Assembly (NCBI GenBank): GCA_021018815.1
Contig: JAITYX010000016.1
Coordinates: forward strand, 874,001-938,000
Reading direction: 5' to 3'
DNA length: 64,000 bases
Source of the DNA: Talinum fruticosum
Lineage: Eukaryota; Streptophyta; Magnoliopsida; Caryophyllales; Talinaceae
Shown here: positions 1-13,300 of the stretch, one piece after another
Layout: each line of letters starts with the position of its first letter
Position numbering within the stretch: the stretch's first letter is position 1
Notes under the pieces: generated by a model
What the model saw: the letters and a program-made list of their open reading frames with translations, nothing else
Databases searched by the model: none
Told to the model about the DNA's origin: nothing
Translations under genes and position numbers: made by a program

Positions 1-335
1 TGCAAACTCACGACTTCTTCAATTAAATTCCGAATTCCTAGCATGACCTCGTGCTGACTTTAGTATTGCCTCGTGCTGACCTCTTGGGCTTCAACGACAG
101 CCCGTGCTAGGTCTTCTTTTCCTTCTTTCCTTCAACACAGCCTAGTGCTACGACTGTGCTGACTTGGCTTGACTTCTTTCTTCGCTCTCCGACCTTCTAT
201 GGCTTCCTCGCTCTTTTCCTTATCACTTTGAAAGATATATTCTTCATCATAAAAGACGGGATTACCTTAAAACATAGAAATTCGCATACTTCAATCATAA
301 ATGAAGAAAGTAAGCGAAATCAAATAAGAATTTAG
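1..335. other. unclassified left edge
   Basis: No gene is recognisable. A short phrase containing cgtgctgac or a close variant recurs several times between about 45 and 160, so this may be the end of a degenerate repeat, but the window edge cuts it off and no boundary can be set. Confidence 0.3.
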
Positions 336-2255
336 GTGAGAAGGCCTTTGAAGCGCCGAAATTGGCCAATAAGAGAACAAAAAGAACATAAAATTCCGGT
401 TTATCACAAATCGAGTATAGTCTTCGATAGGAACGTGCAGGGAGAGATCGGGGACCACATTCGTCAAATTTTGAAGGTTACTGAAATTAATAGACACGAA
501 AAATACTTGGGGCTGCCCACTATTAACAGCAAGTCCAAAAAGCAGTCTTCCCGAGTATCAAGGAATGCATATGGAAAAAGCTCCAGAGCTAGAAGGAAAA
601 ATTATTATCCAAACCTGGAAAAGAGATTCTTATGAAGGTCATTGCGCAGGCCATTCCAACATATGTAATGAGCATTTTTTGATTGCCGGATTGCCTATTG
701 GATGAAATTTACTCGCTTATGGCGCGTTTTGGTGGGAAAACCGTCCCGATCGGAGGGGCATGCACTCGGAAATCGTGGGAAGCGCTGCGCTTGCCCAAGA
801 ACATGGGTGGATTGGGGTTTAGGGATCTTCATGTGTTCAATAAGGCTTTGCTTGCAAGCGGATATAGCGCCTATATTGCGGAAATGGATCTCTAGCGCAA
901 CAAGTTCTCCAAGCAAAATACTACCCAAAGGGGATGGATTTTGAGGCAAGAAAGGGTTGGGACCCAAGCTTTTCATGGAGATTAATCTAGGGATCAAAAT
1001 CGTTGTTCTTGGAAGGTTTACAATGGCGTGTGGGTAATGGAAAGGGAATTCGTGTCCGGAAGGATGCATGGCTACCACCTACTGCAGAAAACCTTGCCAC
1101 TCGGTCCCTAGGACGGCTGTAACCCGGGATCCGGTGAAAGAATTGATTGATGAAGAAACTGGACAATGGCACAAGAACCTCATTAGAAGCAAGTCCTTGC
1201 AAGGATGGTAGCTTCACGGTAAAGACGGCATATTGGTTAGGAAAATTGGGTCACGTAACTCAATGGTTAAACAATGCTAGTGTTCACGAATGGCGAGTGG
1301 TGGAGGAGACTCGGGGCTGAATTCAATGCCGAAACTTAAGCATTTTCTATGGAGAGCTACGATGGGAATTCTTGGAATAAATGCTTAACTGGCTCGACGC
1401 CATGTTAGGGACAATGACCAATGTCCAAGTGTGTGAAAAGGAACCAAAAACTATCCTCCATGCCTGTGTGGACTATGCCTGAGATCAAGTCGGTGTGGTT
1501 GAATTTGGGGCTGTGCTTGTTGATTAATGATGTGCCCAAAAATTCCGCTAAAGAATTTTTCCAATGGATTCTTGACAAAAATGATGAGGAGTCTCTTCTA
1601 TCAATAATATATGTTACTTGGGCAATGTGGAAGGCACACAACGATAAGGTCTTTAATAATACAAACCCAAACAGGGAGGTGTTGGCAAGAAGTTTTATCA
1701 TGGTGGCACAAGAATCGGTTAGCTATGGTGAGCGAGATAGGCCGTTTAAGGGCGCATTATAATTCTGTCACTTTTTCCCAGTGGGAAGCCCCTAATTGGT
1801 ATGATCAAAATTAACTCGGATGCCCATGTTAAATCTGGACATCCAAGGGGTTTGGATTTGATGTGCGTGATGAATAGAGCGGAATGGTGCCGATGGGTGT
1901 CCGAAGGGTGGAGGGTAATTGGGCGGTGGATGAGGCGGATAATATACTCGGTCGCTATCGAAACAAGTTGTGATAAAATAATCTTAGAAAGTGATGCCCT
2001 TGGCCGCTCATATCGGGTAAGAAGGGCTTTGCTCCTCTAGATCCGGTGCTTGAAGACATTTGTTCTCTTAGATTGCATTGTGTTTCTCTTTATGTTAGTC
2101 ATATCAAATGAAGGATAATATTGTTGCTCATCTATGTACGAGAATAAAATAAATAATGTACGAGACTCTCTCCTTTTAAATAATTTTCTACAGGGTGTCC
2201 AAAACCTTGTAGAACTTGATTTGAAATAATAGAGCGCTTTTAGATTCAAAAAAAG
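336..2255 (+). mobile_element. degenerate non-LTR retrotransposon (LINE), 3' half of ORF2
   Basis: Broken reading frames in all three plus frames spell the usual C-terminal order of a plant L1-type ORF2. A reverse transcriptase end lies near 480-900, with the KYLGLP motif, then GGLGFRDLHVFNKALLA. A zinc-knuckle-like reverse-transcriptase-associated stretch follows near 1000-1450, and an RNase H-like remnant starting IKINSDA lies near 1800-2020. Many stops and shifts interrupt it, so it is long dead. It ends just before a short A-rich stretch near 2250. The N-terminal endonuclease part is absent. Family knowledge supports LINE; the exact clade cannot be set by eye. Confidence 0.85.
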
Positions 2256-2325
2256 AATGGAATATGCTTATAAATAACTTATGGCAAGTTAATTTTCTTC
2301 TTATTTTGTCGAAAAAAAATACGAC

Positions 2326-2385
2326 ACAAGTCCTCTTCCCGGGCTAGAACTCAAACAAGTCCTCTTCCCGGGCTAGAACTCAGAC
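2326..2385. repeat. tandem duplication of about 28 bp, two copies
   Basis: The phrase acaagtcctcttcccgggct followed by agaactca occurs twice back to back, immediately upstream of the probable HRD1 promoter and leader. The copies are virtually identical, so the duplication is recent or is an assembly stutter. Confidence 0.8.
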
Positions 2386-2399
2386 TGTATTGGGTTTGT

Positions 2400-3594
2400 G
2401 GGACGACAACCGACTGGATGGAACGGTTTAAATGGGTATGGTTCGTCCGATTTAATGCCAAAAATGCAATCTTTTTCCATCTTTGTTCCTACTTTCTCTC
2501 CCATCATCTTCCTCCCAAACCCATATTCTGTCTATTGTTGTCTTTATCACTATCTGTCATCTGTTTATTCCTGATGTTGGATATTATGTTGGCCTGAAAT
2601 TTAGCGAGTTTCCAAGGTAAATTGACGAGCCATCCCACTCACCTTTAGCGAATGGATTTGTGATCATTTTAGGGTTTACATAGCTTCAGAAAAGCTTCTT
2701 CATTTTGTTTGATTTTCAGGTGTATTTTTTATGCTGCATTTCCCTTTCTTGGCATGTAATTTGGCAATTTTTACTTTGTTGATTCTGAGAATGGATAAAG
2801 CTTCTTCCATTTTTTCCCTCTTTTTTTTTTTTGTGTGTTTGTTGGGGGAGGGGAGGGGGAGGGGGGTTCTGTTAATGAATTACAGACATAGCTAGCTATT
2901 GCAAATTGAAGTAAATATTCAATGTCTTCCAAATCCGGAGAGGACAGAAATACCTTTGTGCAATTCAATTGTAGGTGTAGGGGAAATTCCCCCAACGCTC
3001 TGTACATTTGCCTAGGAAGAACTGGGGCCTTTTGTTTTGTTGGTTTTGGGGGAAGGGGGTGGGGTGTTGGCACTCGTATCTAGGTTGACATCCTTATTGG
3101 CATAGAGTTAGATGATTAACTCAGATTATGCATAGTAGCCAGTATACATATACCATAGATATAGCTAAGTTTCTACATGAGTGTAACACAATATCATACT
3201 GATGTGGTCACATATACCTAATTCTTGGAAGCAGGTGATTAGAGGATGTTTTGTTCAGGTGATTATTGCTAAGTTTTGCACATGAGTATGACACAATATC
3301 TTACTAATGTGATCATGTAGTTCTTGGGAGCATGTGATTTAGAGCATATATAGTTCTGATGAATATAACATTTGTTATTTTCATTGCTTTTCAGCAGTGC
3401 ATGCATGGTTAGCTTGTATTCCCTCCATTATTGATGCACGGGATTCCAGTTTGTGTACTGTTTCAACAAGGTCAAGCTGCTCTTCATAGATGGAGTTCGA
3501 TAGAGGTTGATATTCCTGGGTGATTTTGAATGCCTTTTCTGACTGTATCTATGTACATGGTGTGTATCCTGTTGTTCCTCATTAGTGGTTGAAA
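2400..3594 (+). promoter_or_regulatory. probable promoter and 5' leader of the HRD1 gene
   Basis: This 1.2 kb lies between the LINE remnant and the HRD1 start codon. It holds pyrimidine-rich stretches around 2470-2520, no long protein-like frame, and a good acceptor-like site (ttttcag) near 3395. That is compatible with a 5'-UTR intron, which I infer rather than see. The minus-strand frame across the G/T-rich stretch 2771-3073 is low-complexity and not a gene. Confidence 0.4.
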
Positions 3595-6500
3595 ATGTGG
3601 AGACTTCAGACCTATGCTGGGCTAAGTTTTATCTCCATTTTAGCTATGATTTATTATGCATTTCACAGTAGAGGTCAATTTTACCCCGCCATGGTTTTCC
3701 TATCAACTTCGAAGATCAGTTTGGCTCTTTTTCTTAACATGGGTTTGGTGGTCATGTGTATTTTATGGCAATTGACCCGAAAAGTATTTCTGGGTTCCCT
3801 TCGAGAGGCAGAGGTGGAAAGATTGAATGAACAATCATGGAGGGAGGTCATTGAGATACTGTTTGTGATTACTATATTTAAACAAGACTTTTCGGTTTCG
3901 TTTCTTGCTATGGTTACAGCACTTCTCTTGATCAAGGGACTGCATTGGTTAGCTCAGAAAAGGGTGGAGTATATAGAAACAATTCAGACAGTGACTGTGA
4001 TGTCTCACATAAGGATTGCTTCTTTTATGGGCTTCCTCCTCCTTACTGATGGCCTTTTTCTGTACAACTCTCTAATATCCTTGTTGGCGGCACAGCAAGC
4101 TTCAGTTTCACTCTTTTTTCATTCGAGTAAGGAACCTCATACGCACTGTACATTTCACGCATTTGTCAGTTGCATTGCCAATTGCTTGACCTTTTTCTTT
4201 CAGAAATCTTGTTTAGGTAATAGAAAGAATTACCATTAAACACGGAAAACATCTACTCTTACTTTGGCATACCAAAAGGATTACAAAACTTCAATGACTA
4301 TAAATGTTCAACTCAACTCTTAAATGTTCAACCCAACTCTTAAATGTTCTACTCCTATTTACAAGTTGGCTCCCAAAGTGCCCATCTAATCTGGCCTACA
4401 GTCTGCTGACTGTGCTGGATTACCCATTTTCTTTCAGAAGTTAATTGACTAGTACTTTACTACATTTATCCCACTTTGCTTCTTCTCTTGATTTTTAAGC
4501 ATCAAAAAGATTTATTTGAGTCTTTCGGGAGAATATCTCGGCTAATTTTCACTGATTACATTCATAGCTAAGGTTCTTTAGATCTCGATCTTCTTAAACC
4601 TTACTGCTCCTTGAGCTGGGATTAAGATTGGTTATTGTTATTGTTGCTACAGTTGAGAGCTTGATGAAATGATTGCCAAGTCTGATGGTTGGCAAGGTTT
4701 CTGTGGCTGCTGTATGCACCAGCTATTATGCTCTTAATTTTTTATCACTTGGTCTTGTTTCTTTGTTCATATGCTGAGAACACTATTATTTTTCTTATAT
4801 TCAACAATGACTGAATTAGTTTTTCCAGGTACATGATTCTGGCAACGACAACAATGACAACTTTTATAAAATACATATTTTGTGTGAGTGACTTGCTAAT
4901 GGAAGGGCAACGGGAGAGAAAGTCGGTCTATATATTCTACTTGGATCTTATCCATGATCTGCTGCACTTGTCGATGTACCTGTGTTTCTTTATGCTGATT
5001 TTCATGTGAGTTGGTGATGCATGTTATTCTATTTTATGGATTATACTTAATATTGGCTCTCTCGAGAACTTAGGAGGATATTGATAATTGCTGTTAGTTT
5101 TATCCATTTTTTTTTCATTCTCGTATTATTAGGATTTTAGGATGTCTTATTAGAAAATTTTTTAAATTTGGAGAGCCTTTTGTCATGTACTTCAAGTAGC
5201 TTATTTGAGTAAGAAATGACTTGGATATGGAGTCTATCATACACAGATTATACATACAAAAGCCCACAAAATGATAAGAAATGATTTGTCAAAAGAAGCT
5301 AGTTTCTCCACATACTTGAACAAGTTTGGTTTTTGAGAAACAATGCTCATTAATGATGTTTATTGTAGTTCAACTTTCACTTGGACAGACTTGCTTCTGA
5401 TTTTTCTCACCTTTTCATTAGTATTTTTAAGTTTAATAGGAAAAGAAAAGGGTTAATTTGAATCCTACTGGAATTTTCATATCCATCTTATATACTACTA
5501 CTCCTATCCTTAGAATTTGTCATTCTCGGAAATTAAACCTTTAAATGGACCACCATTTAATTCCCTGTTTTCTAGTAGTTTTAGAGAGAGAATTCTTAAC
5601 AGTAACAGTAGTAAGGCAAGGGAATTATTTGTATAAGGAATAAGGGGTGAAGCACTTTATGGGATGGAGAGGGATTTATCCCAGGAGAGTAGTTGTAAAT
5701 TCCTCGTTTCTATCATAATCTACAATTTGTAAGTCATATTTGATATGATTGTCTAGAAACTACGGAGTTCCTTTGCACCTGATAAGAGAACTTTATGAGA
5801 CATTTCACAACTTCAGAGTCCGTGTTGCTGACTATATACGTTATCGGAAGATCACATCAAATCTGAATGAGCGTTTTCCAGATGCTACACCAGAAGAGCT
5901 GAGTATGTGAGTTGTTCATTCCCCCAATCTTGCTATAAGTTATCTTTTTCAGCTTGTGTCTATCCTCATTTTCTTTATCCCTCATTCCTGGGGCATTCAG
6001 AAGTGATGCAACCTGCATTATATGTCGTGAGGAGATGACCTCTGCCAAGAAACTCATTTGCGGTCATCTTTTTCATGTGCATTGTCTTCGATCATGGATG
6101 GAGCGACAACATACTTGTCCTACTTGCAGGGCTCTTGTTTGGCCTTTTGAATCTAGCACTACTTCGACCAACAGACCATTCAGGTCCCAGACAGATGTTC
6201 ATCAACAAGGTGCGTATGAACATCTTTGCACAATGTGATTTATAAGCAACGCCTGGTATCGAAGTTGGTTCTATTTACTAAGTACCTCGTGAATAAGGAA
6301 ACTTCGTAAGATATAAGTGGATTTAATTATTTCTATTTGTCTTAGGTGGAACCTTCTTGTCCGGCTATATGATATTTACTGGGATTTTCTTTTCCAAACA
6401 TATGGTGATTTGACTTCTGTAAATGATAAGATTTTTCTATTGTAATATGCTTTTTCCATGATTGAATAGCTTCTACTAGCACATCTCAGCGCTCTTCAGG

Positions 6501-8337
6501 AGGGAGTGATGAGGTAGACGACACTTCGAGCAATCAGGCAAGAATTCAGGATGCTGCTGCAGCTGCAGCTGTCTCAATTTATGGGAAATCTCTGGTTTAT
6601 CCTTCTCCAGTTGCATTAGTACGGTGAGAACTTAAGTGCTATAGCATTTTTTAAAATTTTGTGTAAATGTGGTTAGTGTTTATTTGCTATGGATTCTGGA
6701 CTCTTCAGTTTCTGTAACTGATAGCTTGAGTTACTCCCAATGTGGAAGCATTATGATGCCCGGAAATTTGCGCTGTTGAGCCTCATGGATGATCGTATTT
6801 TTATACAGGCACTTGCAATTTCTAGTAGTACTTTAAAAATTTTTCAGATGCTGCATGGTGGTGGGTGACCACTGTGTAAGACTTCATAATCTCAAGAACA
6901 ATTTAAAAAAAAAAAAGCTTTGAGGTCCTGCCCATTGGAAATGAGGAAATTATGTTGTCTATCTATTTTATAAGTGTTAATCACAACAGCCTAACTTGTG
7001 ACATGCCTGACAGTATATGTGTATGGCCTTGCAGCTCTTAAGGTACAACAACAAAAATACCTATTGTAGATCCCACCTAAGCAGGGTTTTGGGAGAGATG
7101 GATGTTACCCCTGAAGCAAAGTAGCTGATTCTGAGAGACCGACAAAAATTTGCAAAAATCCCCCCTCTCCCCAGCGGCTTATTACGACCTTACATAAGAA
7201 AACAAAGAAGCAAAGGAAGGAGAAAACCATGATAAGTAACAAGCATATGCTATTGATAATGTTACTTAGCATAGTTACCTAGGTTGTAAAAATGTGGGAA
7301 AATGACATTCGGAAGAGGGCTAACCCTCGGCTAAGTGTCATTTCTGCACGTCAAACATGCAACATAGCACTTCCTGCCATCTTCGTAGTCATAGGTAGGC
7401 TGCACAGGCAGAAGGAATGTCCCAAAAGTACTGCTTTCCAGATGAGAATGCAGATGGTGGTGTTCTGATATAATCAGACAAGGATGGCTATGATAGTTGG
7501 ATTTCCAGTTTAATCTCTATTTTGTTTTCCTAAAATTTTTATAGTCCTGCATTTGGGCCCTGGATCATTCAATAAGTTATAGTTTCATGGCTACTCAATG
7601 ACTGATGCAGCCTGCAGGTCATATTGAAATTATGGACTGTTGACAGATGAGGTTGATTTTAAGTTTGGGCTTCACTACTTTTGCTGCTAGTGCTAGATCT
7701 CAAGCTATCATATCTTTACATGATGTCCACATTTTGGCATATACATGCTCTTTGTCTGGTTAGCTAGATACTTCCTGTGATAGTATTTCTGGGAAAGTAC
7801 GGGTGAGGTCTTGATAAGTTCTCTTATTCACAGGAATCCTGGATATGCAGTGCTTGCACAAGTTAATGGACCTTTTCCGGATTCAACCTCTAATTCTGTT
7901 GACGGACCATGTTCACTTGGACTATTAAAATTTCAACAATTAGGATTTCTCGACAGGCACCTGATGTCACCCAGACCATTGTCTACCAACTGGTTCCTGG
8001 TCCCATTCCAGCTTCCTAGTACTAACGTGATGTCCAATCAGCTAGAAACTGAGATAAAGTTCCTTGAGTATCAAATTGAGGTATTGTTCATCTTTATTCA
8101 CATTTCTGGAAAGTAGCTTTCAATGATGTTAGTTTCTTTCAAACATGAGAGATCTGTAGCATTTTTTTGGGGGGTTTTCCTAGTGACTAATGAGGAAACA
8201 TTTCTTTCTCAAAATTTTCCAATCAGGTACTGCAAAACCAACTTCGATGTTTGCAGGAATCAAGAGAAGATGAAGTGGCTTACTCAACGGACTTGGTATC
8301 ACCAGATACCAAGGGAAAGGCCATTGCATATTCATAG
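3595..8337 (+). CDS. HRD1: ERAD-associated E3 ubiquitin-protein ligase HRD1
   Basis: Membrane-anchored RING ubiquitin ligase of the endoplasmic reticulum, which ubiquitinates misfolded proteins for retrotranslocation and proteasomal decay with the HRD3/SEL1L partner (family knowledge). Exons read by eye: 3595-4126, 4829-5005, 5757-5906, 6001-6209, 6470-6623, 7834-8080, 8227-8337, all with GT-AG ends and compatible phases. The N-terminal half holds multiple hydrophobic segments, with the HRD1-typical FLGSLREAEVERLNEQ and KGLHWLAQKRVEYIET. Exon 4 encodes a complete RING-H2: C292, C295, C307, H309, H312, C315, C326, C329 (numbering assumes one restored base). The tail ends in a glutamine/leucine-rich helix. 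Predicted length is about 526 residues, slightly longer than the roughly 490-residue Arabidopsis protein. Oddity: at the end of exon 1 the T run 4114-4119 is one base short, so exon 1 and exon 2 do not join in frame. The start at 3595 matches the family's N terminus (M-x-RLxTYAGLSF). Confidence 0.92.
4262..4355. repeat. three tandem copies of about 23 bp in HRD1 intron 1
   Basis: The unit taaatgttcaactcaactct recurs three times with small changes inside the first intron. No function is apparent. Confidence 0.6.
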
Positions 8338-9329
8338 CTTACTGATTCTGGTAATATTTAGGAGGTGGGACAAACTCTTATCCCTCATATTTCATAGCCC
8401 ATAGATTTGCAGCCATGAGGTAAAAGTTGGAATCATTAATAGGAGAGCTGCAGGAAATGCTTAGCAATAGCATTCTGGCAAGAGGTTTGGATGAGGCTTT
8501 GCAGCATAGATAGAATTTGACTAATTAACCCCTTAGGTGAGCATTTCTAGGCGGGAGTTTCCTGTATTGTAGAAAATCTACAGTTTGTGTGTATTTGAAT
8601 GTATCAAATCCAATTATGGACATTGATATGTACATATTTGTATATAGTATAAATAGGGATATATTCTAACTCAGGGAAATCTACAATCGGGATGCATGGT
8701 TTCGTTCTCCCTGGAAATTACAGTACAGTGAATACTTGTAACCCCACGATTCGATTTATGTAATACAAGTGCATTAAGTAATATAAGTTTCCATTTGATT
8801 TACTGCACGTGTAGTGCCTTATGATTTGTATTGTGTTATGTTATCTAAGCTGTTTCTTTTCCAATTCACCTCCCCTCTGTTATCTGGTCTTTTAATTATC
8901 AATCGATGCCTCTTTTCACAAGTTGCTTTCTTTGCCGTTTCCTCCTGATGTGATGGTCTTTCCACACTATATGGTTGTGTTGGACTACGTGCTTGTGTTT
9001 TCGACCTGCATATTGTGAATGACAATTGTTTGTCTGTCTCAGTTTCTGCTTTTCAGTTTCATACTTCTATAGATATTTTCAGAAATGTGATTGAGATTGA
9101 ACTGATGAAATTCTATGGATTCTCATAGGAAGAAGGGATTTTATGTTTAGAAGTAAGGATTGAGTTGCAAACACTCAAAACAAAACAAGTTTTTAATGAT
9201 AGCGTAAGTGATACATCATAAGGCTGCCATATTGATATTTTCAATCATTAACCAATCCAGGAAGCGATCACAGTTGACTGACTCCAAGTACAGTGTTAAG
9301 CAGGAAGACAGAAACACAGGTTTAAAGTT
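8338..9329. other. HRD1 3' region and spacer
   Basis: The HRD1 3' UTR probably occupies the first 400-450 bases, since the 8580-8790 stretch is AT-rich and includes aataagt-like signals. The rest is spacer shared with the 3' side of the minus-strand DC1 gene. The frames seen here are unsupported. Confidence 0.4.
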
Positions 9330-10222
9330 TCAAATGCAAAGACTAATCAGAAAACACCCTTGCAGAGGCGTCATGGCAACATCTATGCTGGAATCATTTT
9401 TGGATCTGTGGCTTACGGAAAGGTCAATGGCCCTGCTCAAATTTGCAGCAGGCAGTTCTTTGATCTGCTGATCTGCATAAATCTGTTTCACTTCCTTATT
9501 TGGACCTGCTTCTGATGACTTACTCCAAACACAGCCTGGATCAAAATCAACGTTGCAAATTCCACAACTGTACTTATACCCATCCATTTCCATCTTACAA
9601 GCAGAACATTGATGAACAATACCATTGCAGGGCGTAAGCACCAGTGAATGGTCTACAGGGGCCATTCACAACAACCTTGGTGCACGTAAAAACCGCACAA
9701 CTTGCATCATACATTCGATTATTCTTTGAGCCCTCAGTTCCACAAAGGGTACAAACTACAAGATAAGGCCTGAGCTTGAGCTCAAGCTCATGTTGGTGAA
9801 GGTAGGTATTGAGCCTGGTGGGATTCTTGGCACACACTTGGTGAAACTCAACATTGCATGTGTGACAGATGAACCTTAACCCTTTCCCGGGGTTGTTGCA
9901 GTGATGACACTTGAAGGGCTGCTTCCTGAACTCTGCAGCCACCGGATGCTCAGGATGGGCAAAGGTGGTCTCGATCACTTCACCCTGGTGGGACCCAAAG
10001 GGCTTGTTATTGTCTGAAGGGACGTGCCAGAGCCAGGTGAGGGGGTCTCGGCACAACTCTTGTGCAGGTCAAATTTGCATTCAGAACAATGGTACCGGTC
10101 TCCATGCCCACTCTGTGCGCAGGTATTGCAGGAGAATCCTGCGTAATCTGTAGTGGTGTATCTGTATGTCAGAGGGTGGGGGTGTGAGAAGTGCACAATG
10201 ATCTCTTTGGGTGGGTTATTAT
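9330..10222 (-). pseudogene. DC1-domain (C1-like zinc finger) protein, frameshifted
   Basis: DC1 domains are plant cysteine/histidine-rich C1-like modules that bind two zinc ions; members are linked to stress and signalling, but the biochemical role is usually unknown. Reading the minus strand from about 10222 gives HFSHPHPLTYRYTTTDYAG then CNTC...CSEC...HKSCA (module 1), and FAHPEHPV...CHHC...CHTCNVEFHQVCA (module 2). A third, divergent module with CTLC and finally CSAC...CGICNVDFDPGCV follows. Two frame changes break it. One, at the G run 10041-10045 (a C run in the gene's sense), is one base short. The other lies at about 9660. An hAT transposon sits only about 120 bp upstream of the first recognisable codon, in the presumed leader. 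No clear initiator ATG is visible. Either a pseudogene or a gene with consensus errors. Its sequence differs from the DC1 group at 33-64 kb. Confidence 0.75.
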
Positions 10223-10336
10223 GAGCAGTGTTTCTCTCTAACTCTCTCTCCCTTGCTCTTTCCTTTTCTCTCCTTGTCTTTGAGTTTCAGGAGACGTCTT
10301 TCCCCAAACCAAGACATTTTTTCTGGGTGCTGAACA

Positions 10337-10344
10337 GGTGTAGC
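10337..10344. repeat. left target-site duplication of hAT copy 1
   Basis: ggtgtagc abuts the left terminus and is repeated without change at 13846-13853. Confidence 0.9.
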
Positions 10345-13300
10345 TAGGGGTGTACCTGAGACGAGCCGGCTCGTGTAAAAGCTTGCCAAGCCGAGCTTGT
10401 GACAAGCCCGAGCCGAGCCGAGCCGAGCCTCGGACAGTTATTCGAGCCGAGCTCGAGCTTGTAATATTAGAGCTCGTAAGCTTGCTGAGCCTACACGAGC
10501 CAATTACAAACGAGCCGAACGAACGAACGAGTAAACGAGTCGAGCAAACGAGCCGAACGAGCCTAAACAAGCTCGGCTCGTCGAGTTTACACAAGCTAAT
10601 TACAAATGAGTCTTAACAAATTGAAACAAATGAGCTAAAATTTATGGAGATTAGTAGTATGTGAAGAATTTTTTTTTTTTTAATCACCGATCTAGCAAAT
10701 AATTTAAATTTTTTAATTTAGCATAATTATTTTGATTTATATTTCTTAAGTAAAGCATTTGGTTATACCTAATCTATTAAAACTTTTATTTACATGAAAA
10801 CCGAGAATCAAGATAGATGAAATGTTGATAATGAATATATGATTTATATTAATCTAGTTTACGTTTCGTACAAATAAAAAAATATAAAAAATATAATTGA
10901 TGTAAATTTAAGAATTATGAATTTTAATAGTTAATAAATTTAGATTTTTTTATATAAAATTTTCTACTAGTTATGCTTGATAATAGGAGCAATAGAACAT
11001 AAACATGTAATACTTTATTTTCGAATGACTTAACTTGATTTGAAAATTAATGACAATTTATTTATGGATGATTTTAACAGAAATCATGCTAGAATAAATT
11101 ATTAGCCACTGCTATAGTAGTTAAAGGACATCATAAATGTGTATGTTTTCTAATATTTGTCGAACGATATGGTCTAATAAAAATAACTATATGATAGCGA
11201 AAGTGTTTTCAAGTGATCCATAAGGTTTTAGGTGAATTTTTAGTTACTTTTACTTTTGATTGGGACACTTAGCACAAAATGAAACTATTGTTATCACCAC
11301 CCCCGATTTCAATTACGCCTTTTGTCTTTCATTATTTGGTACTTTTAAGTTTGGACCCAAATAGTCTATATTACTCATATACCATATAACGTAAAGTTTT
11401 ACCAATAAGGTCTAAATCTAGTGATCAAAATTTAGGTCCTGGGTACATTAGATCCTATGTTCGATTTTTTCTTCCTCCATTGTATTGCATTCCCTTTATG
11501 ACTTATTTGGATTAAAAAATTATAGCATGGAGATCTTAGAGAATTCCTAATAAGAATAGACTTGGTTTTCTTATGCGCAAAAATAGCTTGTAATAAGCTA
11601 GAACAAGTTGGAATAAATTTTATAATTGTATAATTTGATACTTTTAATTTTAAAGTATAGTTGTAATGTTTCTATTTTGTTAATATTGATAAATGACTAC
11701 CTATGTACATTAAAAAAATTTATGTAAGTAGGAAATTTTTTTAATTTCATATTTGCTTTTGAATCAAAATTTAAATATTTTATCATCCAAATATAAATTA
11801 TGTGAATAATAAATTATTAGTGATCATTAGAAACAATTGATCATCGATATGACCAACATTGGTGAACAAATGATACATATTTTGAATATTAAATTGGTCC
11901 ATTTTGGAGCATGTGTTTTGTGACTACTAGTGGTTATAAGCCGTAAAATTGGTTATAGCCTTGTAACTTTTTCTCCTCCTCATTCAATTAATTCATTATA
12001 TATTTATACCTTTTAAAACTTTAATGAAATAAAATCATTTTATTTAGTCATAATACACCTATTAGGTTTATATATATATATATATAAATATATAATTTTA
12101 TTATTTTTTAATATGATTGCCTAAAAATCAGCATATAAATCTTCTAAAATCAGCATATATATAATTTTATTATCTTTTATATGTATATTATCTAAAAATC
12201 AATATGTATATCTTCTAAAAAAAATAGCAAGTACTTTCCTTCCCATTCTTCTCTTTCACATTGCCTCACTCTCTCTCCTTACCACCGCACGTGGTCACCG
12301 GCGTCCTGCCGCCTGGCCGTCTCCGGCGCTCTGCCGCCGCCCACCACTGTCGTCCATCGCCAATCTCATCTTGTCTCTCTTGTTTATTCTTAGTGAGTTA
12401 CTCTTGTATAATTAGAGTTTTTTTCTAAATTTTAAAACAATTGTTGTAAAAGAATTTCAATATCTTCTTGCTTCACTTTAGCAACTCTTAACTCTTTTTA
12501 TGATTAAATTTTCAGATCTTGATTAATGAAGATAGAAGTATCACTTTTTGATTAATTCTCTTTCTTTGGAGGTAAAAACCCTAAAAGCTCATACTTTTTA
12601 TTATTTTTCTTGTGCTTGGTTGACTTAATGAACTTTTAGAGGGTGAAAATTATTATTAGGACTTATTTATGAAAGATTTTCGTGGGTTTTATGATTGAAA
12701 GAGGTTGATTTATGCATGAGTTATAAATTCTAGGAGAACCAGAAAATTAACCTGAAATTCTCTAATTTTAAAATTTCTCCATAATTTATATAATCGTCTA
12801 AAATTCTTTTTAAAAAATATGACAGATAGATTTATACTTTCTCCACATTTTATTTTTTGAATTGATTAATTTGGAGTTAAATCGAGAGAGTTATTAATTT
12901 TCTCCCGTGATCTGCGCAATTTATGATTGAACCTGACCCATGTGATAAACTTGAGTTTTTATGGTATTTATAATTTTTGGTTTCTGTTTATCATAGAGTA
13001 AAAGTTGTAGGCAACACTTATACCTTTCTATATTGTGCTCATTAAACGAAATCCAATATCAGAATCAAAAGTTATGCCATTTGAAAGTTCAAGTTAAATT
13101 CTGTCCAAAAAATGAAAAGTGAAAAATATGTGGCTTATTGTTAAATTATTCTTTATAATCAGGAAATAATTATTAAAAATTATTTTGGTTCTTTAAAGGG
13201 TAAAAATTATTATTAGGACTTATTTATGAAAGATTTTTGTGGGTTTTATGATTAAAAGAGGTTGATTTATGCATGAGTTATAAATTTTAGGAGAACCAGA